Positions 51,585-63,236 are shown, counted from the stretch's first letter. The stretch is 64,000 nucleotides of DNA from Bacteroidia bacterium (GCA_030428705.1 JAUIDI010000002.1:372001-436000); one strand, 5' to 3'. Program-made: numbers and translations. The notes: a model not told the origin generated them from the letters alone.

Positions 51585-53126
51585 CTATATACGTATCGCA
51601 TAGAGGTTTCCGTAGTATTCATCGACCGATTTTTTCCAGGTAAACCGCATCTTTTTGGCATTGGCCTGAATAGTCTTCCATTTTGCCGGATCTGTTCGAT
51701 ATATTTTCAAGGCCAGCTCAAAAACTTTGACCATATTCTTGATTTTTTCATCGTAGGTCTTTCCGCCAAAACTAAAACCTGTCCTTAGATGTTCGACCGT
51801 ATCTTTCAAGCCACCAGTTTTATGCACCAAACAAGGGTTTCCGTTTCGCATGGCCAACATTTGACTGATACCACATGGCTCGAACAGGCTAGGCATAAAA
51901 TAGAGATTGGTTTCCAGATAAAGAGAATCGATCAAATCTTCGGATTGCCCATTAGTGAAAATGAAATTCTTGTGTTCATAGCTAATCTCGCGAAACATTT
52001 TTTCATACTCAGGGTCTCCGGTTCCCAATAGTATAAAAACGCCATTGGCTTCTTTTAATTTATTGAGGATAGACACCAATACTTCAGGTGAACGCTTAAA
52101 AAAATAAAATTTCTGTTCCGTCAATCGAGCAACACTAGCTACTATGAATTCAGGCCTATTGTCTACATAATCCATTATCTTTTCACCAGTATGGGCAAGA
52201 AAATCAGCCTTGTATTTTTTCGACTCATCCTGCAACCAGGCAAAAAGTGCCTTGACAATGTTCCTGTAAATCTTACCTTTTTTGGCTACCCTTACATTTT
52301 TATAGTTAGACCCATTCAGAATACCGAACAGTCGACCTTCGTTATCGGCTGTCCTTAAATCTTTCTCTAAGCCTTCACCGCCTATAAACTCAGGCGGTGT
52401 ACTCGGTTTCAATACGTCTTTTTTGTACGACGGGGAAACCGTATGTACCGCATCGGCCAGCCTTATGCCAACGGCCATTAAGTTGATACAATCCTGATAT
52501 CTATAATCCATTAATAGCTTGGGGTCAAAAGGTACGTTCGGAAACCAATTCGATATCGAAGAGTAATTGTCCATAAATGGTCGTATACCTTGGATTGCTA
52601 GATTATGGATAGTATATACATAACGCATTTTTTTAAGTGACCCATACTCGGGGTGATAGGTCTTGAGAAACAAAAGCATGCTGGTATGCCAATCGTGCAA
52701 GTGCACAATGTCCAACTCACCGAAAGCATCTTGTTTAATTGCTTCCGCTACGGCTGCGCAAAAAATGGTAAACTTAATATTGTCGGTATAAAAGGGCTCT
52801 TTAGGGTCATCATGATAGATATGCCCTATCTGCCCTCCTTGAATTTCGGGATGATGGACTACGTAATGGCGAATATTCTTAAATTCCTTTTTTGGGGCGA
52901 CCTCATACAACTCAGCGGTATACATCATGCCCCTCAACATAATGTTCAATTTGACCTTCAATTCACCCCCTTGGTGCAATCTTGAATAGGAAGGAACCAC
53001 GACATGCACTTCATCTCCCCGTTCTGAAATCTCTCTTGGCACATCTCGCACTACATCAGCCATACCGCCCGCCTTACATTTGGGGATACCATCGTTTTCA
53101 GCGGCGACGAAGAGAAATTTATTCAT
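51585..53126 (-). CDS. Glycogen/starch synthase-like glycosyltransferase (GT5)
   Basis: This 513-residue cytosolic GT-B glycosyltransferase transfers glucose from ADP- or UDP-glucose to a glucan. The N-terminal nucleotide-sugar loop reads KAGGMADVVRDVPREI, a variant of the usual KTGGLADV. VHLHDWHTSML is the expected acceptor segment. The C-terminal domain carries FEPCGISQMLAMRNGNPCLVHKTGGLKDTV. The family is glycogen synthase; the KAGG variation and a long central part (about 230-330) make it a divergent member. No glgB or glgC is in the window. It lies between eno and gltA, both on the same strand. Confidence 0.87.
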   Translation of the reverse strand: MNKFLFVAAENDGIPKCKAGGMADVVRDVPREISERGDEVHVVVPSYSRLHQGGELKVKLNIMLRGMMYTAELYEVAPKKEFKNIRHYVVHHPEIQGGQIGHIYHDDPKEPFYTDNIKFTIFCAAVAEAIKQDAFGELDIVHLHDWHTSMLLFLKTYHPEYGSLKKMRYVYTIHNLAIQGIRPFMDNYSSISNWFPNVPFDPKLLMDYRYQDCINLMAVGIRLADAVHTVSPSYKKDVLKPSTPPEFIGGEGLEKDLRTADNEGRLFGILNGSNYKNVRVAKKGKIYRNIVKALFAWLQDESKKYKADFLAHTGEKIMDYVDNRPEFIVASVARLTEQKFYFFKRSPEVLVSILNKLKEANGVFILLGTGDPEYEKMFREISYEHKNFIFTNGQSEDLIDSLYLETNLYFMPSLFEPCGISQMLAMRNGNPCLVHKTGGLKDTVEHLRTGFSFGGKTYDEKIKNMVKVFELALKIYRTDPAKWKTIQANAKKMRFTWKKSVDEYYGNLYAIRI

Positions 53127-53199
53127 TCCGGAATGGATTAAGCGAGATTATAACAAGATATATATTTATGTCAAAAGAAAATATGATCGTGGTCATAAA

Positions 53200-53239
53200 A
53201 AGAATCCCTCCCTAAGATATCGATCGGGAAAGGATTCTT
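53200..53239 (-). terminator. Hairpin terminator of eno
   Basis: AAGAATCC (53200-53207) pairs with GGATTCTT (53232-53239), with some inner CCC/GGG pairing. On the minus strand it is followed by a run of T. It lies just after the eno stop and before the glycogen-synthase gene. Confidence 0.82.
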
Positions 53240-53259
53240 CTTAGGTTTATTTTATCCTT

Positions 53260-54620
<1,361 letters not shown>

Positions 54621-54666
54621 AGCTATCGATATTGTGAATGAAATAACATATTCTTAAAATGCACTA

Positions 54667-55782
54667 TCAAATTTGGGAAACCGACTTAATCATATCAAAA
54701 AAATGATCGAACAGATAATCGGCATCATGAGGGCCAGGGCTTGCTTCGGGGTGGTATTGGACCGAGAAAACATCTTTGTCCTTCATTCGTATTCCGGCTA
54801 CGGTCTTATCGTTCAGGTGAACATGGGTTATTTCAAGACTCGCATTCGCCTCTGTTTCCTCCCTATTAATGGCAAAGCCATGATTTTGCGAAGTAATCTC
54901 TCCTTTACCAGTCTGCAAGTTCATCACTGGATGGTTTATTCCACGATGACCGTTATGCATTTTATATGTAGAAACTCCGTTGGCCAGAGCAATGACCTGG
55001 TGGCCCAGACAAATACCGAATAACGGTTTATCACTGGCTATTATTTTTTTGGCCGTTTTGATCGCGTCCGTGAGAGGCTCGGGATCGCCAGGTCCGTTCG
55101 ATATGAAATACGCATCGGGGTCGAAAGCGGACATTTCTTCGAATGTCGCGTTATAGGGGAATACCTTTATGTATGCATCTCTTTTGGCAAGGTTTCTCAA
55201 AATATTCTTTTTGATTCCGATATCAAGTGCAGCAATTTTATGGGTAGCCTTTTCATCGCCATAAAAATAAGGGGTAGCCGTACTGACCTTAGAGGCCAGT
55301 TCCAAACCTTCCATACTCGGCACTTTGGCAAGTTCTTCCTTCAGTTGGGCAACATTTTCAACATCTGTGGAAATAACGGCGTTCATCGCTCCATTGTCCC
55401 TAATATAACTTACAAGGGCCCTGGTATCGACATCAGAAATCGCAAACAGGTTGCTTTTGTCGAGAAATTCCTGTAGGCTGGCATCTGCCGCCGGTCGTGA
55501 ATATGTATAGCTGAAATTCTTACAGATCAGTCCCGCTATCTTAACCGATCCGGATTCTATTTCATCTTTGTTGGTACCATAGTTTCCAATGTGGGCATTA
55601 GTGGTCACCATCAGTTGTCCAAAATAGGAAGGATCCGTAAAGATTTCTTGATATCCTGTCATGCCGGTATTGAAGCAAACCTCCCCAAAAGCAGTACCCT
55701 CCTTATTACCCACGGCTTTTCCGTGAAAAATTGTTCCATCCGCTAGTAGAATTAAGGCTTTTTTTCTTTCCTGGTATTTCAT
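54667..55782 (-). CDS. carA: Carbamoyl-phosphate synthase small (glutaminase) subunit
   Basis: This 371-residue subunit releases ammonia from glutamine for carbamoyl-phosphate synthesis, which feeds pyrimidines and arginine. The N-terminal CPSase small-chain domain (AFGEVCFNTGMTGYQEIFTDPSY) is followed by a class I glutamine amidotransferase domain with catalytic Cys in GICLGHQ and the His-Glu pair in VQYHPEASPGPHD. carB is not adjacent. It lies just downstream of the rplQ terminator, the position expected in many Flavobacteriia. Confidence 0.97.
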   Translation of the reverse strand: MKYQERKKALILLADGTIFHGKAVGNKEGTAFGEVCFNTGMTGYQEIFTDPSYFGQLMVTTNAHIGNYGTNKDEIESGSVKIAGLICKNFSYTYSRPAADASLQEFLDKSNLFAISDVDTRALVSYIRDNGAMNAVISTDVENVAQLKEELAKVPSMEGLELASKVSTATPYFYGDEKATHKIAALDIGIKKNILRNLAKRDAYIKVFPYNATFEEMSAFDPDAYFISNGPGDPEPLTDAIKTAKKIIASDKPLFGICLGHQVIALANGVSTYKMHNGHRGINHPVMNLQTGKGEITSQNHGFAINREETEANASLEITHVHLNDKTVAGIRMKDKDVFSVQYHPEASPGPHDADYLFDHFFDMIKSVSQI

Positions 55783-55817
55783 TTACCTTTTAAATTTAGT
55801 TTTACAAAAAAACACAA

Positions 55818-55849
55818 AAAAAGGATAAACCAGAAAGTCTATCCTTTTT
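55818..55849 (-). terminator. Terminator of the ribosomal protein operon
   Basis: AAAAAGGATA (55818-55827) pairs with TATCCTTTTT (55840-55849). On the minus strand it is followed by T7, GTG and a longer T run. It lies 24 bases beyond the rplQ stop and separates the spc-alpha transcript from carA. Confidence 0.88.
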
Positions 55850-55873
55850 AAAATATTAATACATGCAAATGTT

Positions 55874-56407
55874 CTATTCTTCCGAATCATCCGCCTTGGC
55901 CTCTGTTTCATTTTTATCGGCGCCTTTTGATTCTGTTGCCGGCACCGGTGGAGTAACGGTCTTGCTTCCCGAACCTCTTCTACTTCTTCTCGTGGATTTC
56001 TTCTTCGGCTTGCCTGCATTATACAGTTCATTGAAATCGACAAGCTCGATCATGGCCATATCGGCATTATCGCCCAAACGTGTACCCAGTTTGATAATAC
56101 GGGTATAACCTCCTGGCCGATCACCGACCTTTTCGGAAACTTCACTGAACAGTTCGGAAACCGCGTATTTGTCGCGAAGGTTTTTAAAAACAATTCTTCT
56201 GTTATGTGTGCCTTTTTCAGCCGTTTGATTGTTCTCTGCCTTCGATTTTGTAATCAAAGGTTCAATAAACTGCTTGAGGGCCTTTGCCTTTGCCACTGTT
56301 GTATTGATTCGTTTATGCTCAATCAAGGAACAGGCCATATTGGCCAACATTGCCTTTCTGTGCGCTGTCTTTCTCCCTAAATGGTTGACTTTTTTACCGT
56401 GTCTCAT
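55874..56407 (-). CDS. rplQ: 50S ribosomal protein L17 with long acidic/basic C-terminal tail
   Basis: This 177-residue protein has a normal L17 core (about 1-120, [49 protein letters not shown]). A tail of about 50 residues follows, first basic ([17 protein letters not shown]) and then acidic ([19 protein letters not shown]). Such tails are common in Bacteroidota L17 and absent from E. coli. It is the last gene of the operon, after rpoA, and is followed by a strong terminator. Confidence 0.97.
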   Translation of the reverse strand: MRHGKKVNHLGRKTAHRKAMLANMACSLIEHKRINTTVAKAKALKQFIEPLITKSKAENNQTAEKGTHNRRIVFKNLRDKYAVSELFSEVSEKVGDRPGGYTRIIKLGTRLGDNADMAMIELVDFNELYNAGKPKKKSTRRSRRGSGSKTVTPPVPATESKGADKNETEAKADDSEE

Positions 56408-56474
56408 TATCTATTATTTATCATCTTGCTACCAAACCCTAAAATTATATTTTAAGGGAGCAAAATATGATTAC

Positions 56475-57467
56475 TTAATCTTTGTCCAATTTATATTTAG
56501 AAAGGTCCATACCAAAGCTCAAACCTTTGTTGATCACCAGTTCCTCAAGTTCTGTCAACGACTTTTTACCAAAGTTCCTGAACTTCATCAAGTCATTTTT
56601 ATTGAATGACACCAAATCTCCCAAAGTATCGACCTCGGCCGCTTTCAAACAGTTCAAGGCGCGAACCGACAAATCCATATCTACCAATTTTGTTTTTAAT
56701 AATTGGCGCATATGCAACGACTCTTCGTCATAGGTCTCGGTCTGGGCAATCTCATCGGCCTCCAGCGTAATACGCTCATCAGAGAACAACATGAAGTGGT
56801 GTATAAGTACCTTAGCACCTTCGGTCAAAGCGTCTTTGGGATGGATCGATCCGTCCGTAACAATTTCAAACACCAATTTTTCATAATCGGTCTTCTGCTC
56901 TACCCGAAAGTTCTCAATGCTATATTTTACATTCTTTATCGGGGTGAAAATGGAATCAATGGCAATGGTCCCCAAAGCCGTACCAGACTTTTTGTTTTCC
57001 TCTGCAGGAACATAGCCCCGACCTTTGTCGATTACGATCTCCATATTGATGTTCACCTTGGAATCCATATTGCAGATGACCAAATCGGGATTCAAAACTT
57101 GATAACCGGAAATGAATTTTTGAAAATCACCTGCAGTCAATTGATTCTTGCCACTTACGGAAATAGAAACTACCTCTGCCTCTGAATCATCGATCTGTTT
57201 TTTAAACCGAACCTGCTTTAAATTCAAGATCATCTCGGTAACATCTTCAACAACACCAGGAATCACTGAAAATTCGTGCTCAACACCATCGATGCGTACC
57301 GAAGTTATGGCATGGCCTTCCAATGAAGAAAGCAATACCCTTCTTAATGCGTTCCCAACAGTCAATCCATAACCAGGTTCCAAAGGGCGGAATTCGAATT
57401 TCCCTTCGAAATCTGAAGAATCGATCATTATAACTTTATCGGGTTTCTGAAAATTAAATAATGCCAT
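56475..57467 (-). CDS. rpoA: RNA polymerase alpha subunit
   Basis: This 330-residue RNA polymerase subunit has the N-terminal assembly domain ([28 protein letters not shown]) and a C-terminal UP-element/regulator-binding domain ([18 protein letters not shown]-type: [36 protein letters not shown]). Position between rpsD and rplQ is standard. The ATG at 57467 fits the usual [12 protein letters not shown] start. Confidence 0.98.
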   Translation of the reverse strand: MALFNFQKPDKVIMIDSSDFEGKFEFRPLEPGYGLTVGNALRRVLLSSLEGHAITSVRIDGVEHEFSVIPGVVEDVTEMILNLKQVRFKKQIDDSEAEVVSISVSGKNQLTAGDFQKFISGYQVLNPDLVICNMDSKVNINMEIVIDKGRGYVPAEENKKSGTALGTIAIDSIFTPIKNVKYSIENFRVEQKTDYEKLVFEIVTDGSIHPKDALTEGAKVLIHHFMLFSDERITLEADEIAQTETYDEESLHMRQLLKTKLVDMDLSVRALNCLKAAEVDTLGDLVSFNKNDLMKFRNFGKKSLTELEELVINKGLSFGMDLSKYKLDKD

Positions 57468-57486
57468 ATGAAATTAGTGTTCTGGG

Positions 57487-58092
57487 TTATTTTGAGTAAA
57501 GCTCGACTATTAATTGTTCCTTGATATTTTCAGGAATCTGCATTCTCTCGGGCACGGCAACGAAAGTACCTTCCATCTTTTCAGAGTTCCATGTAATCCA
57601 TTCGTAAACACTGCTGTTGGCCGATAGTGCATCATTTATCGTTTGCAACGATTTTGACTTTTCTCGAACGCCGACAACATCACCAGGTTTCAATGAATAG
57701 GAAGGTATGTTCACCAACTCACCATTTACGGTAATGTGCCTGTGCGAAACCAATTGTCTTGCACCTCTTCTTGAATTCGAAATTCCCATTCTAAAAACCA
57801 CATTATCCAAACGTGATTCGCACAATTGAAGCAATATCTCACCGGTAACGCCTTCTTTTCTCTTGGCGTTAGCAAAAATATTGCGAAACTGGCGCTCTAA
57901 AATACCATAGGTATACTTGGCCTTTTGTTTCTCCATCAATTGAATGGAATATTCCGATTTTTTACCACGGCGTCTATTCTGGCCGTGCATCCCCGGAGGG
58001 TAATTCTTTTTTTCGAAAGACTTGTCGTCCCCGAAAATCGCCTCGCCGAATTTACGGGCGATCTTACTTTTTGGTCCTGTGTATCTTGCCAT
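57487..58092 (-). CDS. rpsD: 30S ribosomal protein S4
   Basis: This 201-residue primary 16S rRNA-binding protein has the expected [15 protein letters not shown] start, the S4 RNA-binding domain ([24 protein letters not shown]) and the ending [14 protein letters not shown]. In other bacteria S4 regulates the alpha operon by binding its mRNA. The 87-base gap before it (58093-58179) is the longest within this operon and could hold such a site, though I see no clear pseudoknot. Confidence 0.97.
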   Translation of the reverse strand: MARYTGPKSKIARKFGEAIFGDDKSFEKKNYPPGMHGQNRRRGKKSEYSIQLMEKQKAKYTYGILERQFRNIFANAKRKEGVTGEILLQLCESRLDNVVFRMGISNSRRGARQLVSHRHITVNGELVNIPSYSLKPGDVVGVREKSKSLQTINDALSANSSVYEWITWNSEKMEGTFVAVPERMQIPENIKEQLIVELYSK

Positions 58093-58179
58093 TTTCTTTT
58101 AGTTGGAGGTGTGATTATGAATTAAGGCTTATCCTTCGATAATCGTCTCTACACCTCGGTGAAATATATTAGTGATAAA

Positions 58180-58572
58180 TTAAACTCTTCTTCTTTTAGG
58201 AGGACGACAACCGTTATGTGGCATAGGGGTCACATCGATTATTTCGGTAACCTCGATTCCCGAATTGTGAATTGACCGAATTGCCGATTCCCTACCATTT
58301 CCAGGTCCTTTTACGAATACTTTTACCTTACGAAGGCCAGCTTCATGAGCCACTTTACTGCAATCTTCCGCGGCCACTTGAGCAGCATAAGGGGTATTTT
58401 TCTTAGAACCCCTAAAGCCCATTTTTCCGGCAGATGACCAAGAAATGACATCTCCTTTTTTATTCGTTAGGGAAATAATGATATTGTTGAAAGATGCCGT
58501 TACATGTGCCTCGCCGACCGAATCAATGATGACCTTTCTTTTTTTGGTGGTCTTAGTACTTGCCTTTGCCAT
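58180..58572 (-). CDS. rpsK: 30S ribosomal protein S11
   Basis: This 130-residue small-subunit platform protein has diagnostic segments [54 protein letters not shown] and the conserved ending [18 protein letters not shown]. It lies between rpsM (13-base gap) and rpsD, as usual. Confidence 0.98.
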   Translation of the reverse strand: MAKASTKTTKKRKVIIDSVGEAHVTASFNNIIISLTNKKGDVISWSSAGKMGFRGSKKNTPYAAQVAAEDCSKVAHEAGLRKVKVFVKGPGNGRESAIRSIHNSGIEVTEIIDVTPMPHNGCRPPKRRRV

Positions 58573-58585
58573 AATACCCTACTTA

Positions 58586-58960
58586 TTATTTAGTTGCCTT
58601 TTTCTTGTTGGCAACGGTTTTTCTTTTTCCTTTTCGTGTCCTAGAGTTATTCTTGGTACGTTGGCCTCTTAACGGCAACCCAGATCTATGGCGAATTCCA
58701 CGGTAACAGCCAATATCCATCAAACGTTTGATGTTCAACTGTGTCTCGGAACGTAGCTCTCCTTCAATTGTATATGAAGAGGCTGCATCCCTGATACGGC
58801 CTATCTCATCATCGTTCCAATCGGATACTTTCGTGTCTTCACTAACTTGGGCTTTTGCCAAAATTTCTTGGGCCCTGCTTTTACCTATTCCGAAAATATA
58901 GGTAAGTGCAATTACCCCTCGTTTATTTTTTGGTATGTCGATACCTGCAATTCTTGCCAT
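58586..58960 (-). CDS. rpsM: 30S ribosomal protein S13
   Basis: This 124-residue small-subunit head protein has start [20 protein letters not shown], the central [11 protein letters not shown], the [19 protein letters not shown] block and a Lys/Arg-rich C-terminus ([18 protein letters not shown]) that reaches the ribosomal P site. It starts two bases after the rpmJ stop. Confidence 0.98.
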   Translation of the reverse strand: MARIAGIDIPKNKRGVIALTYIFGIGKSRAQEILAKAQVSEDTKVSDWNDDEIGRIRDAASSYTIEGELRSETQLNIKRLMDIGCYRGIRHRSGLPLRGQRTKNNSRTRKGKRKTVANKKKATK

Positions 58961-58962
58961 AA

Positions 58963-59079
58963 TTACCCTTGTCTTTGTTTAAATCTAGGATTCTTTTTGT
59001 TGATAACATACAACCTGCCTTTTCGACGCACAATCTTGCACTCGGCACTTCTTTTCTTTACTGATGCTCTAACTTTCAT
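58963..59079 (-). CDS. rpmJ: 50S ribosomal protein L36
   Basis: This 38-residue protein (ATG 59079, TAA 58963-58965) reads [17 protein letters not shown] followed by [21 protein letters not shown]. It is the C-minus type: only one of the four zinc-binding cysteines remains (Cys14 in AECKIV), while the later Cys-x-His positions are replaced (VINKKNPRF). It lies between infA and rpsM, the standard position. Confidence 0.95.
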   Translation of the reverse strand: MKVRASVKKRSAECKIVRRKGRLYVINKKNPRFKQRQG

Positions 59080-59098
59080 CGTATTGTCTTTCTCTATC

Positions 59099-59314
59099 TT
59101 AGTATCTATAAGTAATTCTTGCCTTGGTCAAGTCATAAGGACTCATTTCAAGTTTTACCTTGTCGCCGGGGAGCAACTTGATATAATGCATACGCATCTT
59201 TCCTGAAATATGAGCCGTTACCACATGACCATTCTCCAATTCTACCCGAAACATTGCATTTGACAATGCTTCTATTATGGACCCATCTTGCTCTATTGCC
59301 GCCTGTTTAGCCAT
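59099..59314 (-). CDS. infA: Translation initiation factor IF-1
   Basis: This 71-residue S1/OB-fold factor binds the ribosomal A site during initiation. The family pattern is complete: [42 protein letters not shown], and [15 protein letters not shown]. It is encoded between secY (three-base gap) and rpmJ, as in most Bacteroidota. Confidence 0.98.
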   Translation of the reverse strand: MAKQAAIEQDGSIIEALSNAMFRVELENGHVVTAHISGKMRMHYIKLLPGDKVKLEMSPYDLTKARITYRY

Positions 59315-59317
59315 AAT

Positions 59318-60664
59318 CTATGCTACTTTTCTGTTTTTACCGGTTTTCATCAATCCGTCATAATGCCTGTTCAAGAGGTAAGAATTCACCTGCTGCACCG
59401 TATCTATGGCCACACCTACCATAATCAAAAGTGAAGTGCCCCCGTAGAACAATGCCCATCCGGCCTGAACGTCCATCAACTTTACCACAAAAGCCGGAAA
59501 AACGGCCAAAAGTGCCAAAAATATTGCCCCTGGAAAAGTTATCAATGACATAATCTTATCCAAGAAATCACCTGTTTCCTTTCCCGGTCTGATACCTGGT
59601 ATAAAACCTCCACTTCTTTTAAGGTCATCTGCCATTTTGTTCGTTGGTACCGTAATCGCCGTATAGAAAAAGGTAAATATTATAATCAGAAAAGCAAACA
59701 ACAAGTTGTACGCCCAACCGAATATATCGGCAAAATTAACCTGTATCCATTGTCCTGCCGCAGTATCGTCAAAAGCACCACCTATCAACCCTGGTACGAA
59801 CATAATTGCCTGCGCAAAGATAATAGGCATAACACCGGAGGCGTTCAACTTCAATGGGATATATTGACGCGATCCCATAATATTTTTCTCGTATCCACCA
59901 GAAGCCGTTCTTCTTGCATACTGCACCGGAATCTGACGTGTAGCCATGACCAACAATACACAGGCAAGAATGACCAGAAACCAAATAATCACTTCGATCA
60001 ACACGAACATCAATCCTCCATTGTTATTGGCGGTTCTTGAAACAAATTCCTGAACAAACGACTGGGGCATGGTCGCAATAATCCCGATCATGATCAACAA
60101 AGAAATACCATTTCCGATACCCTTATCTGTAATCTTTTCACCCAACCACATCGCAAAGACACAACCGGTCACCAAAATAATAACTGCAGGAATCATAAAA
60201 TCCAATCCTTTGCCAAGCACAAATGCACTGTCCGGAACTCCGAACATGGTTCCCAAGCTATAAAGGTATGCCGGTGCCTGAACAATACAGATTCCAATGG
60301 TCAACCATCGGGTAATCTGATTTTTCGTCTTTCTTCCGCTTTCACCTTCCTTATCCAATTTTTGAAGATAAGGAATGGCTATACTCATCAATTGCACAAC
60401 AATCGATGCGGAGATGTACGGCATGATACCTAGAGCGAATATGGAAGCATTTGAAAAGGCGCCGCCCGTGAAGGCGTTCAACAATCCAAAAATACCCTGA
60501 TCCGTACTGGAGGCCAATTGTGACAATTGGGTAGAATCAATACCGGGAAGTACGATCTGACAGCCAAAACGGTAAACCAAAAGAAGACCCAAGGTCAGAA
60601 TTATTCTGTTCCTAAGTTCTTCAATCTTCCAAATATTCGATATGGTCTCGAAAAATTTCTTCAT
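59318..60664 (-). CDS. secY: Protein translocase subunit SecY
   Basis: This 448-residue channel subunit of the Sec translocon has ten membrane helices. Diagnostic segments are IILTLGLLLVYRFGCQIVLPGI (helix 1), ALGIMPYISASIVVQLM (helix 2), KITDKGIGNGISLLIM, the plug-side region ATRQIPVQYARR and the last helix (VDTVQQVNSYLLNRHYDGLMK-type ending). It follows rplO by nine bases. Confidence 0.98.
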   Translation of the reverse strand: MKKFFETISNIWKIEELRNRIILTLGLLLVYRFGCQIVLPGIDSTQLSQLASSTDQGIFGLLNAFTGGAFSNASIFALGIMPYISASIVVQLMSIAIPYLQKLDKEGESGRKTKNQITRWLTIGICIVQAPAYLYSLGTMFGVPDSAFVLGKGLDFMIPAVIILVTGCVFAMWLGEKITDKGIGNGISLLIMIGIIATMPQSFVQEFVSRTANNNGGLMFVLIEVIIWFLVILACVLLVMATRQIPVQYARRTASGGYEKNIMGSRQYIPLKLNASGVMPIIFAQAIMFVPGLIGGAFDDTAAGQWIQVNFADIFGWAYNLLFAFLIIIFTFFYTAITVPTNKMADDLKRSGGFIPGIRPGKETGDFLDKIMSLITFPGAIFLALLAVFPAFVVKLMDVQAGWALFYGGTSLLIMVGVAIDTVQQVNSYLLNRHYDGLMKTGKNRKVA

Positions 60665-60673
60665 AGTTTCTTC

Positions 60674-61126
60674 TTATAAACTTATTGCCTCCCCACCTGC
60701 TGCTTCAATAGCCGCTTTGGCGGTGGCAGTAAATTTATGTGCCGTTACTTTAAGCGAAGCCTTTAATTCTCCGCCGCCTAGAATTTTTACCAAATCCTTT
60801 CGTTTGGCCAAACCGTTTTCGACCAAGGTATCAAGATCCACAGAATCCTTTACGATCTTGTTATCTACCAAAGCCTGAAGTTTATCTAGATTGATGCCCT
60901 GATACTCCTTACGGTTAATATTGGTAAAACCAAACTTGGGCACACGTCTCTGAAGTGGCATTTGCCCACCTTCAAAACCGATTTTTTTGGAATAACCCGA
61001 TCTTGACTTGGCTCCCTTGTGACCTCTTGTCGCCGTTCCTCCTTTACCTGAGCCTTGACCCCTACCTACTCGCTTACCACTTCTGTTGGCCGAACCTTGC
61101 GCTGGTTTTAGATTACTTAAATTCAT
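60674..61126 (-). CDS. rplO: 50S ribosomal protein L15
   Basis: This 150-residue protein has the Gly/Arg/Lys-rich N-terminal extension (KRVGRGQGSGKGGTATRGHKG), the GFEGGQMPLQRRVPKFGF block and the C-terminal KVTAHKFTATAKAAIEAAGG. It sits between rpmD and secY, the usual spc-operon position. Confidence 0.98.
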   Translation of the reverse strand: MNLSNLKPAQGSANRSGKRVGRGQGSGKGGTATRGHKGAKSRSGYSKKIGFEGGQMPLQRRVPKFGFTNINRKEYQGINLDKLQALVDNKIVKDSVDLDTLVENGLAKRKDLVKILGGGELKASLKVTAHKFTATAKAAIEAAGGEAISL

Positions 61127-61136
61127 CTGTTAATTT

Positions 61137-61316
61137 TTATGCTTCTTCTGTAGAAACCAAATGTTTAACTTTATTTATCATGCCAATAATATTCGGCGTG
61201 TCATCATGCTCGACGACTTGACCGATTTTACGAAGACCAAGCGCTTCCAATGTTCGCTTCTGATCTTTTGGCTTTTTGATACCGCTCTTTATCTGTTTTA
61301 CCCTAATCTTCGCCAT
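61137..61316 (-). CDS. rpmD: 50S ribosomal protein L30
   Basis: This 59-residue protein (ATG 61316, TAA 61137-61139) reads MAKIRVKQIKSGIKKPKDQ, then RTLEALGLRKIGQVVEHDDTP and a helix ending LVSTEEA. The fold and position between rpsE and rplO confirm L30. Confidence 0.96.
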   Translation of the reverse strand: MAKIRVKQIKSGIKKPKDQKRTLEALGLRKIGQVVEHDDTPNIIGMINKVKHLVSTEEA

Positions 61317-61327
61317 TGTATCGTTAA

Positions 61328-61852
61328 TTATCCTTTAAAAACTTTTTCCAAGGAAATTCCTCTTTGTTGCGCCACGGTGTTAGCTCCACGTAACTGCAAA
61401 AGTGCGTCAAACGTAGCTTTAACAACATTATGCGGATTTGAGGACCCTTGTGATTTTGAAAGTACATCATGCACCCCAACCGATTCCAATACTGCCCTAA
61501 CAGCTCCACCGGCAATAACCCCTGTACCATGGGAAGCCGGTTGAATATAGACACGTGCACCTCCATACTTTCCTTTTTGCTCATGCGGCAACGTCGCTTT
61601 GTCCAAAGGAATACGTATCAAATTTTTCTTGGCATCCTCAATTGCTTTGGCAATGGCGGTGGCAACTTCTTTTGATTTTCCCAAACCATGTCCTACGACC
61701 CCGTTTTCATCACCTACGACAACGATTGCCGAAAATCCGAAGGCACGACCACCCTTGGTGACCTTGGTTACCCTTTGTACACCGACCAACCTATCTTTAA
61801 GTTCTAAACCGCCTGGCTTAACCGTTTCTACATTTTTGTATTTCTGGTACAT
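61328..61852 (-). CDS. rpsE: 30S ribosomal protein S5
   Basis: This 174-residue protein has the double-stranded-RNA-binding N-terminal domain ([45 protein letters not shown]) and the C-terminal S5 domain ([36 protein letters not shown]). The start and end are normal. It lies between rplR and rpmD. Confidence 0.98.
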   Translation of the reverse strand: MYQKYKNVETVKPGGLELKDRLVGVQRVTKVTKGGRAFGFSAIVVVGDENGVVGHGLGKSKEVATAIAKAIEDAKKNLIRIPLDKATLPHEQKGKYGGARVYIQPASHGTGVIAGGAVRAVLESVGVHDVLSKSQGSSNPHNVVKATFDALLQLRGANTVAQQRGISLEKVFKG

Positions 61853-61861
61853 ACTTTTATA

Positions 61862-62218
61862 TTAGAATTTTAATCCTGCTTCCCTTGCACCTTCCGCCAA
61901 GGCTTTTACACGACCGTGATACAAATTGCCCCCTCTGTCGAATGCAACCTTTTCGATACCGGCCTCCTTTGCCTTCTCGGCAATAGCCTTACCTACTGCG
62001 CTAGCAACTTCAGACTTGGTTCCCTTCACTTTGGCCAAATCTTTATCACGGGAAGAAGCGGCCGCCAATGTCTTGCCTTCAATATCGTCTATCACCTGGG
62101 CATAGATTTCGCTATTGCTCCTGAAAACAGCTAATCTTGGGCGTTCGGCGGTTCCTGAAGAAACTTTTCGTATTCTTCTTCGGATCCTATATTTTCTTTG
62201 TGTCTTCGACAGTTTCAT
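61862..62218 (-). CDS. rplR: 50S ribosomal protein L18
   Basis: This 118-residue 5S-rRNA-binding protein has a basic N-terminus ([14 protein letters not shown]), [20 protein letters not shown] in the core and [24 protein letters not shown] at the end. It lies between rplF and rpsE. Confidence 0.98.
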   Translation of the reverse strand: MKLSKTQRKYRIRRRIRKVSSGTAERPRLAVFRSNSEIYAQVIDDIEGKTLAAASSRDKDLAKVKGTKSEVASAVGKAIAEKAKEAGIEKVAFDRGGNLYHGRVKALAEGAREAGLKF

Positions 62219-62230
62219 AATACTATAATA

Positions 62231-62773
62231 TTAAGCGGATTTACCTGCTTTTCTCCTTAATTGTTCACCGACAAACTTCACACCTTTTCCTTTGTAAGGC
62301 TCCGGTTTACGGAACGATCTGATTTTCGCCGCGATGTGACCTACCAATTGCTTGTCATGCGATGTAAGCTTTATCGTCGGGTTCTTTCCTTTTTCGGAAG
62401 TAGTCTCGACCTTTACTTCTGGGGCAAGTTCGAAAACTATATTGTGCGAAAAACCAAGTGCCAAGTCCAACTTCTGTCCTTGGTTACTGGCCCTATAACC
62501 AACACCTACCAACTCTAGTTCCTTAGTCCATCCTTTTGAGACACCTTCGACCATATTCGAAAGCAAAGATCTATAAAGACCATGTTTTGCCTTATGCTCC
62601 TTAGAATCGGATGGACGGGACACAACGGCTTCTCCATCCTCTATTTTAATGGAAACCCCTGAATATTCTTGGGTCAACTCACCCAACTTACCCTTGACCG
62701 TAACCATGTTCTCTTGGACATCTATGGTTACGCCCTCTGGAATCGTTATTGGATTATTACCTATTCTAGACAT
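62231..62773 (-). CDS. rplF: 50S ribosomal protein L6
   Basis: This 180-residue protein has two L6 domains: IGNNPITIPEGVTIDVQENMVTVKG and LGFSHNIVFELAPEVKVE, with the family-typical ending SFRKPEPYKGKGVKFVGEQLRRKAGKSA. It lies between rpsH and rplR. Confidence 0.98.
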   Translation of the reverse strand: MSRIGNNPITIPEGVTIDVQENMVTVKGKLGELTQEYSGVSIKIEDGEAVVSRPSDSKEHKAKHGLYRSLLSNMVEGVSKGWTKELELVGVGYRASNQGQKLDLALGFSHNIVFELAPEVKVETTSEKGKNPTIKLTSHDKQLVGHIAAKIRSFRKPEPYKGKGVKFVGEQLRRKAGKSA

Positions 62774-62792
62774 TTTCTATCGCTTTATTGTA

Positions 62793-63191
62793 TTAATAGA
62801 CGTAGCACAACACTTCGCCGCCAACATTCTCGTTCTTGGCCTGCTTGCTGGTCATTACACCATGAGAGGTCGATACGATCGCTATACCCAATCCGTTCAA
62901 AACTCTTGGCAAATCACTTGAACCGGCGTACTTGCGCAATCCGGGTCTACTCACTCGCTGCAATTTTTTTATAACAGGTTCTTTGGTCAACCTATCATAC
63001 TTAAGGGCGATCTTGATCTTTTCCTGAACCTTGTCATCTTCAAACTTATAACTCAAGATATAGCCTTGATCGAACAATATCTTCGTTATCTCTTTTTTTA
63101 CACCGGAAGCAGGTATTTCGACTACCCTATGGCCGGCACGGCTGGCATTTCGAATTCTTGTTAAATAATCTGCTATAGTATCTGTTACCAT
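62793..63191 (-). CDS. rpsH: 30S ribosomal protein S8
   Basis: This 132-residue primary 16S rRNA-binding protein starts DTIADYLTRIRNASRAGH and ends with the conserved LGIAIVSTSHGVMTSKQAKNENVGGEVLCYVY. S8 represses the spc operon in E. coli. The 66-base gap upstream (63192-63257) carries a small hairpin, noted separately. Confidence 0.98.
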   Translation of the reverse strand: MVTDTIADYLTRIRNASRAGHRVVEIPASGVKKEITKILFDQGYILSYKFEDDKVQEKIKIALKYDRLTKEPVIKKLQRVSRPGLRKYAGSSDLPRVLNGLGIAIVSTSHGVMTSKQAKNENVGGEVLCYVY

Positions 63192-63214
63192 TTCTATTCT
63201 GTTTTGGAATCGGT

Positions 63215-63236
63215 TTCCGGCTTTTTCAAGCCAGAC
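63215..63236. promoter_or_regulatory. Hairpin in the rpsN-rpsH intergenic leader
   Basis: GGCTT (63219-63223) pairs with AAGCC (63228-63232) around a four-base loop, with partly matching flanks (CC and AG). It lies just upstream of rpsH, in a 66-base gap that is long for this operon. It could take part in S8-mediated feedback, but the match to the known S8 site is not evident. Confidence 0.35.
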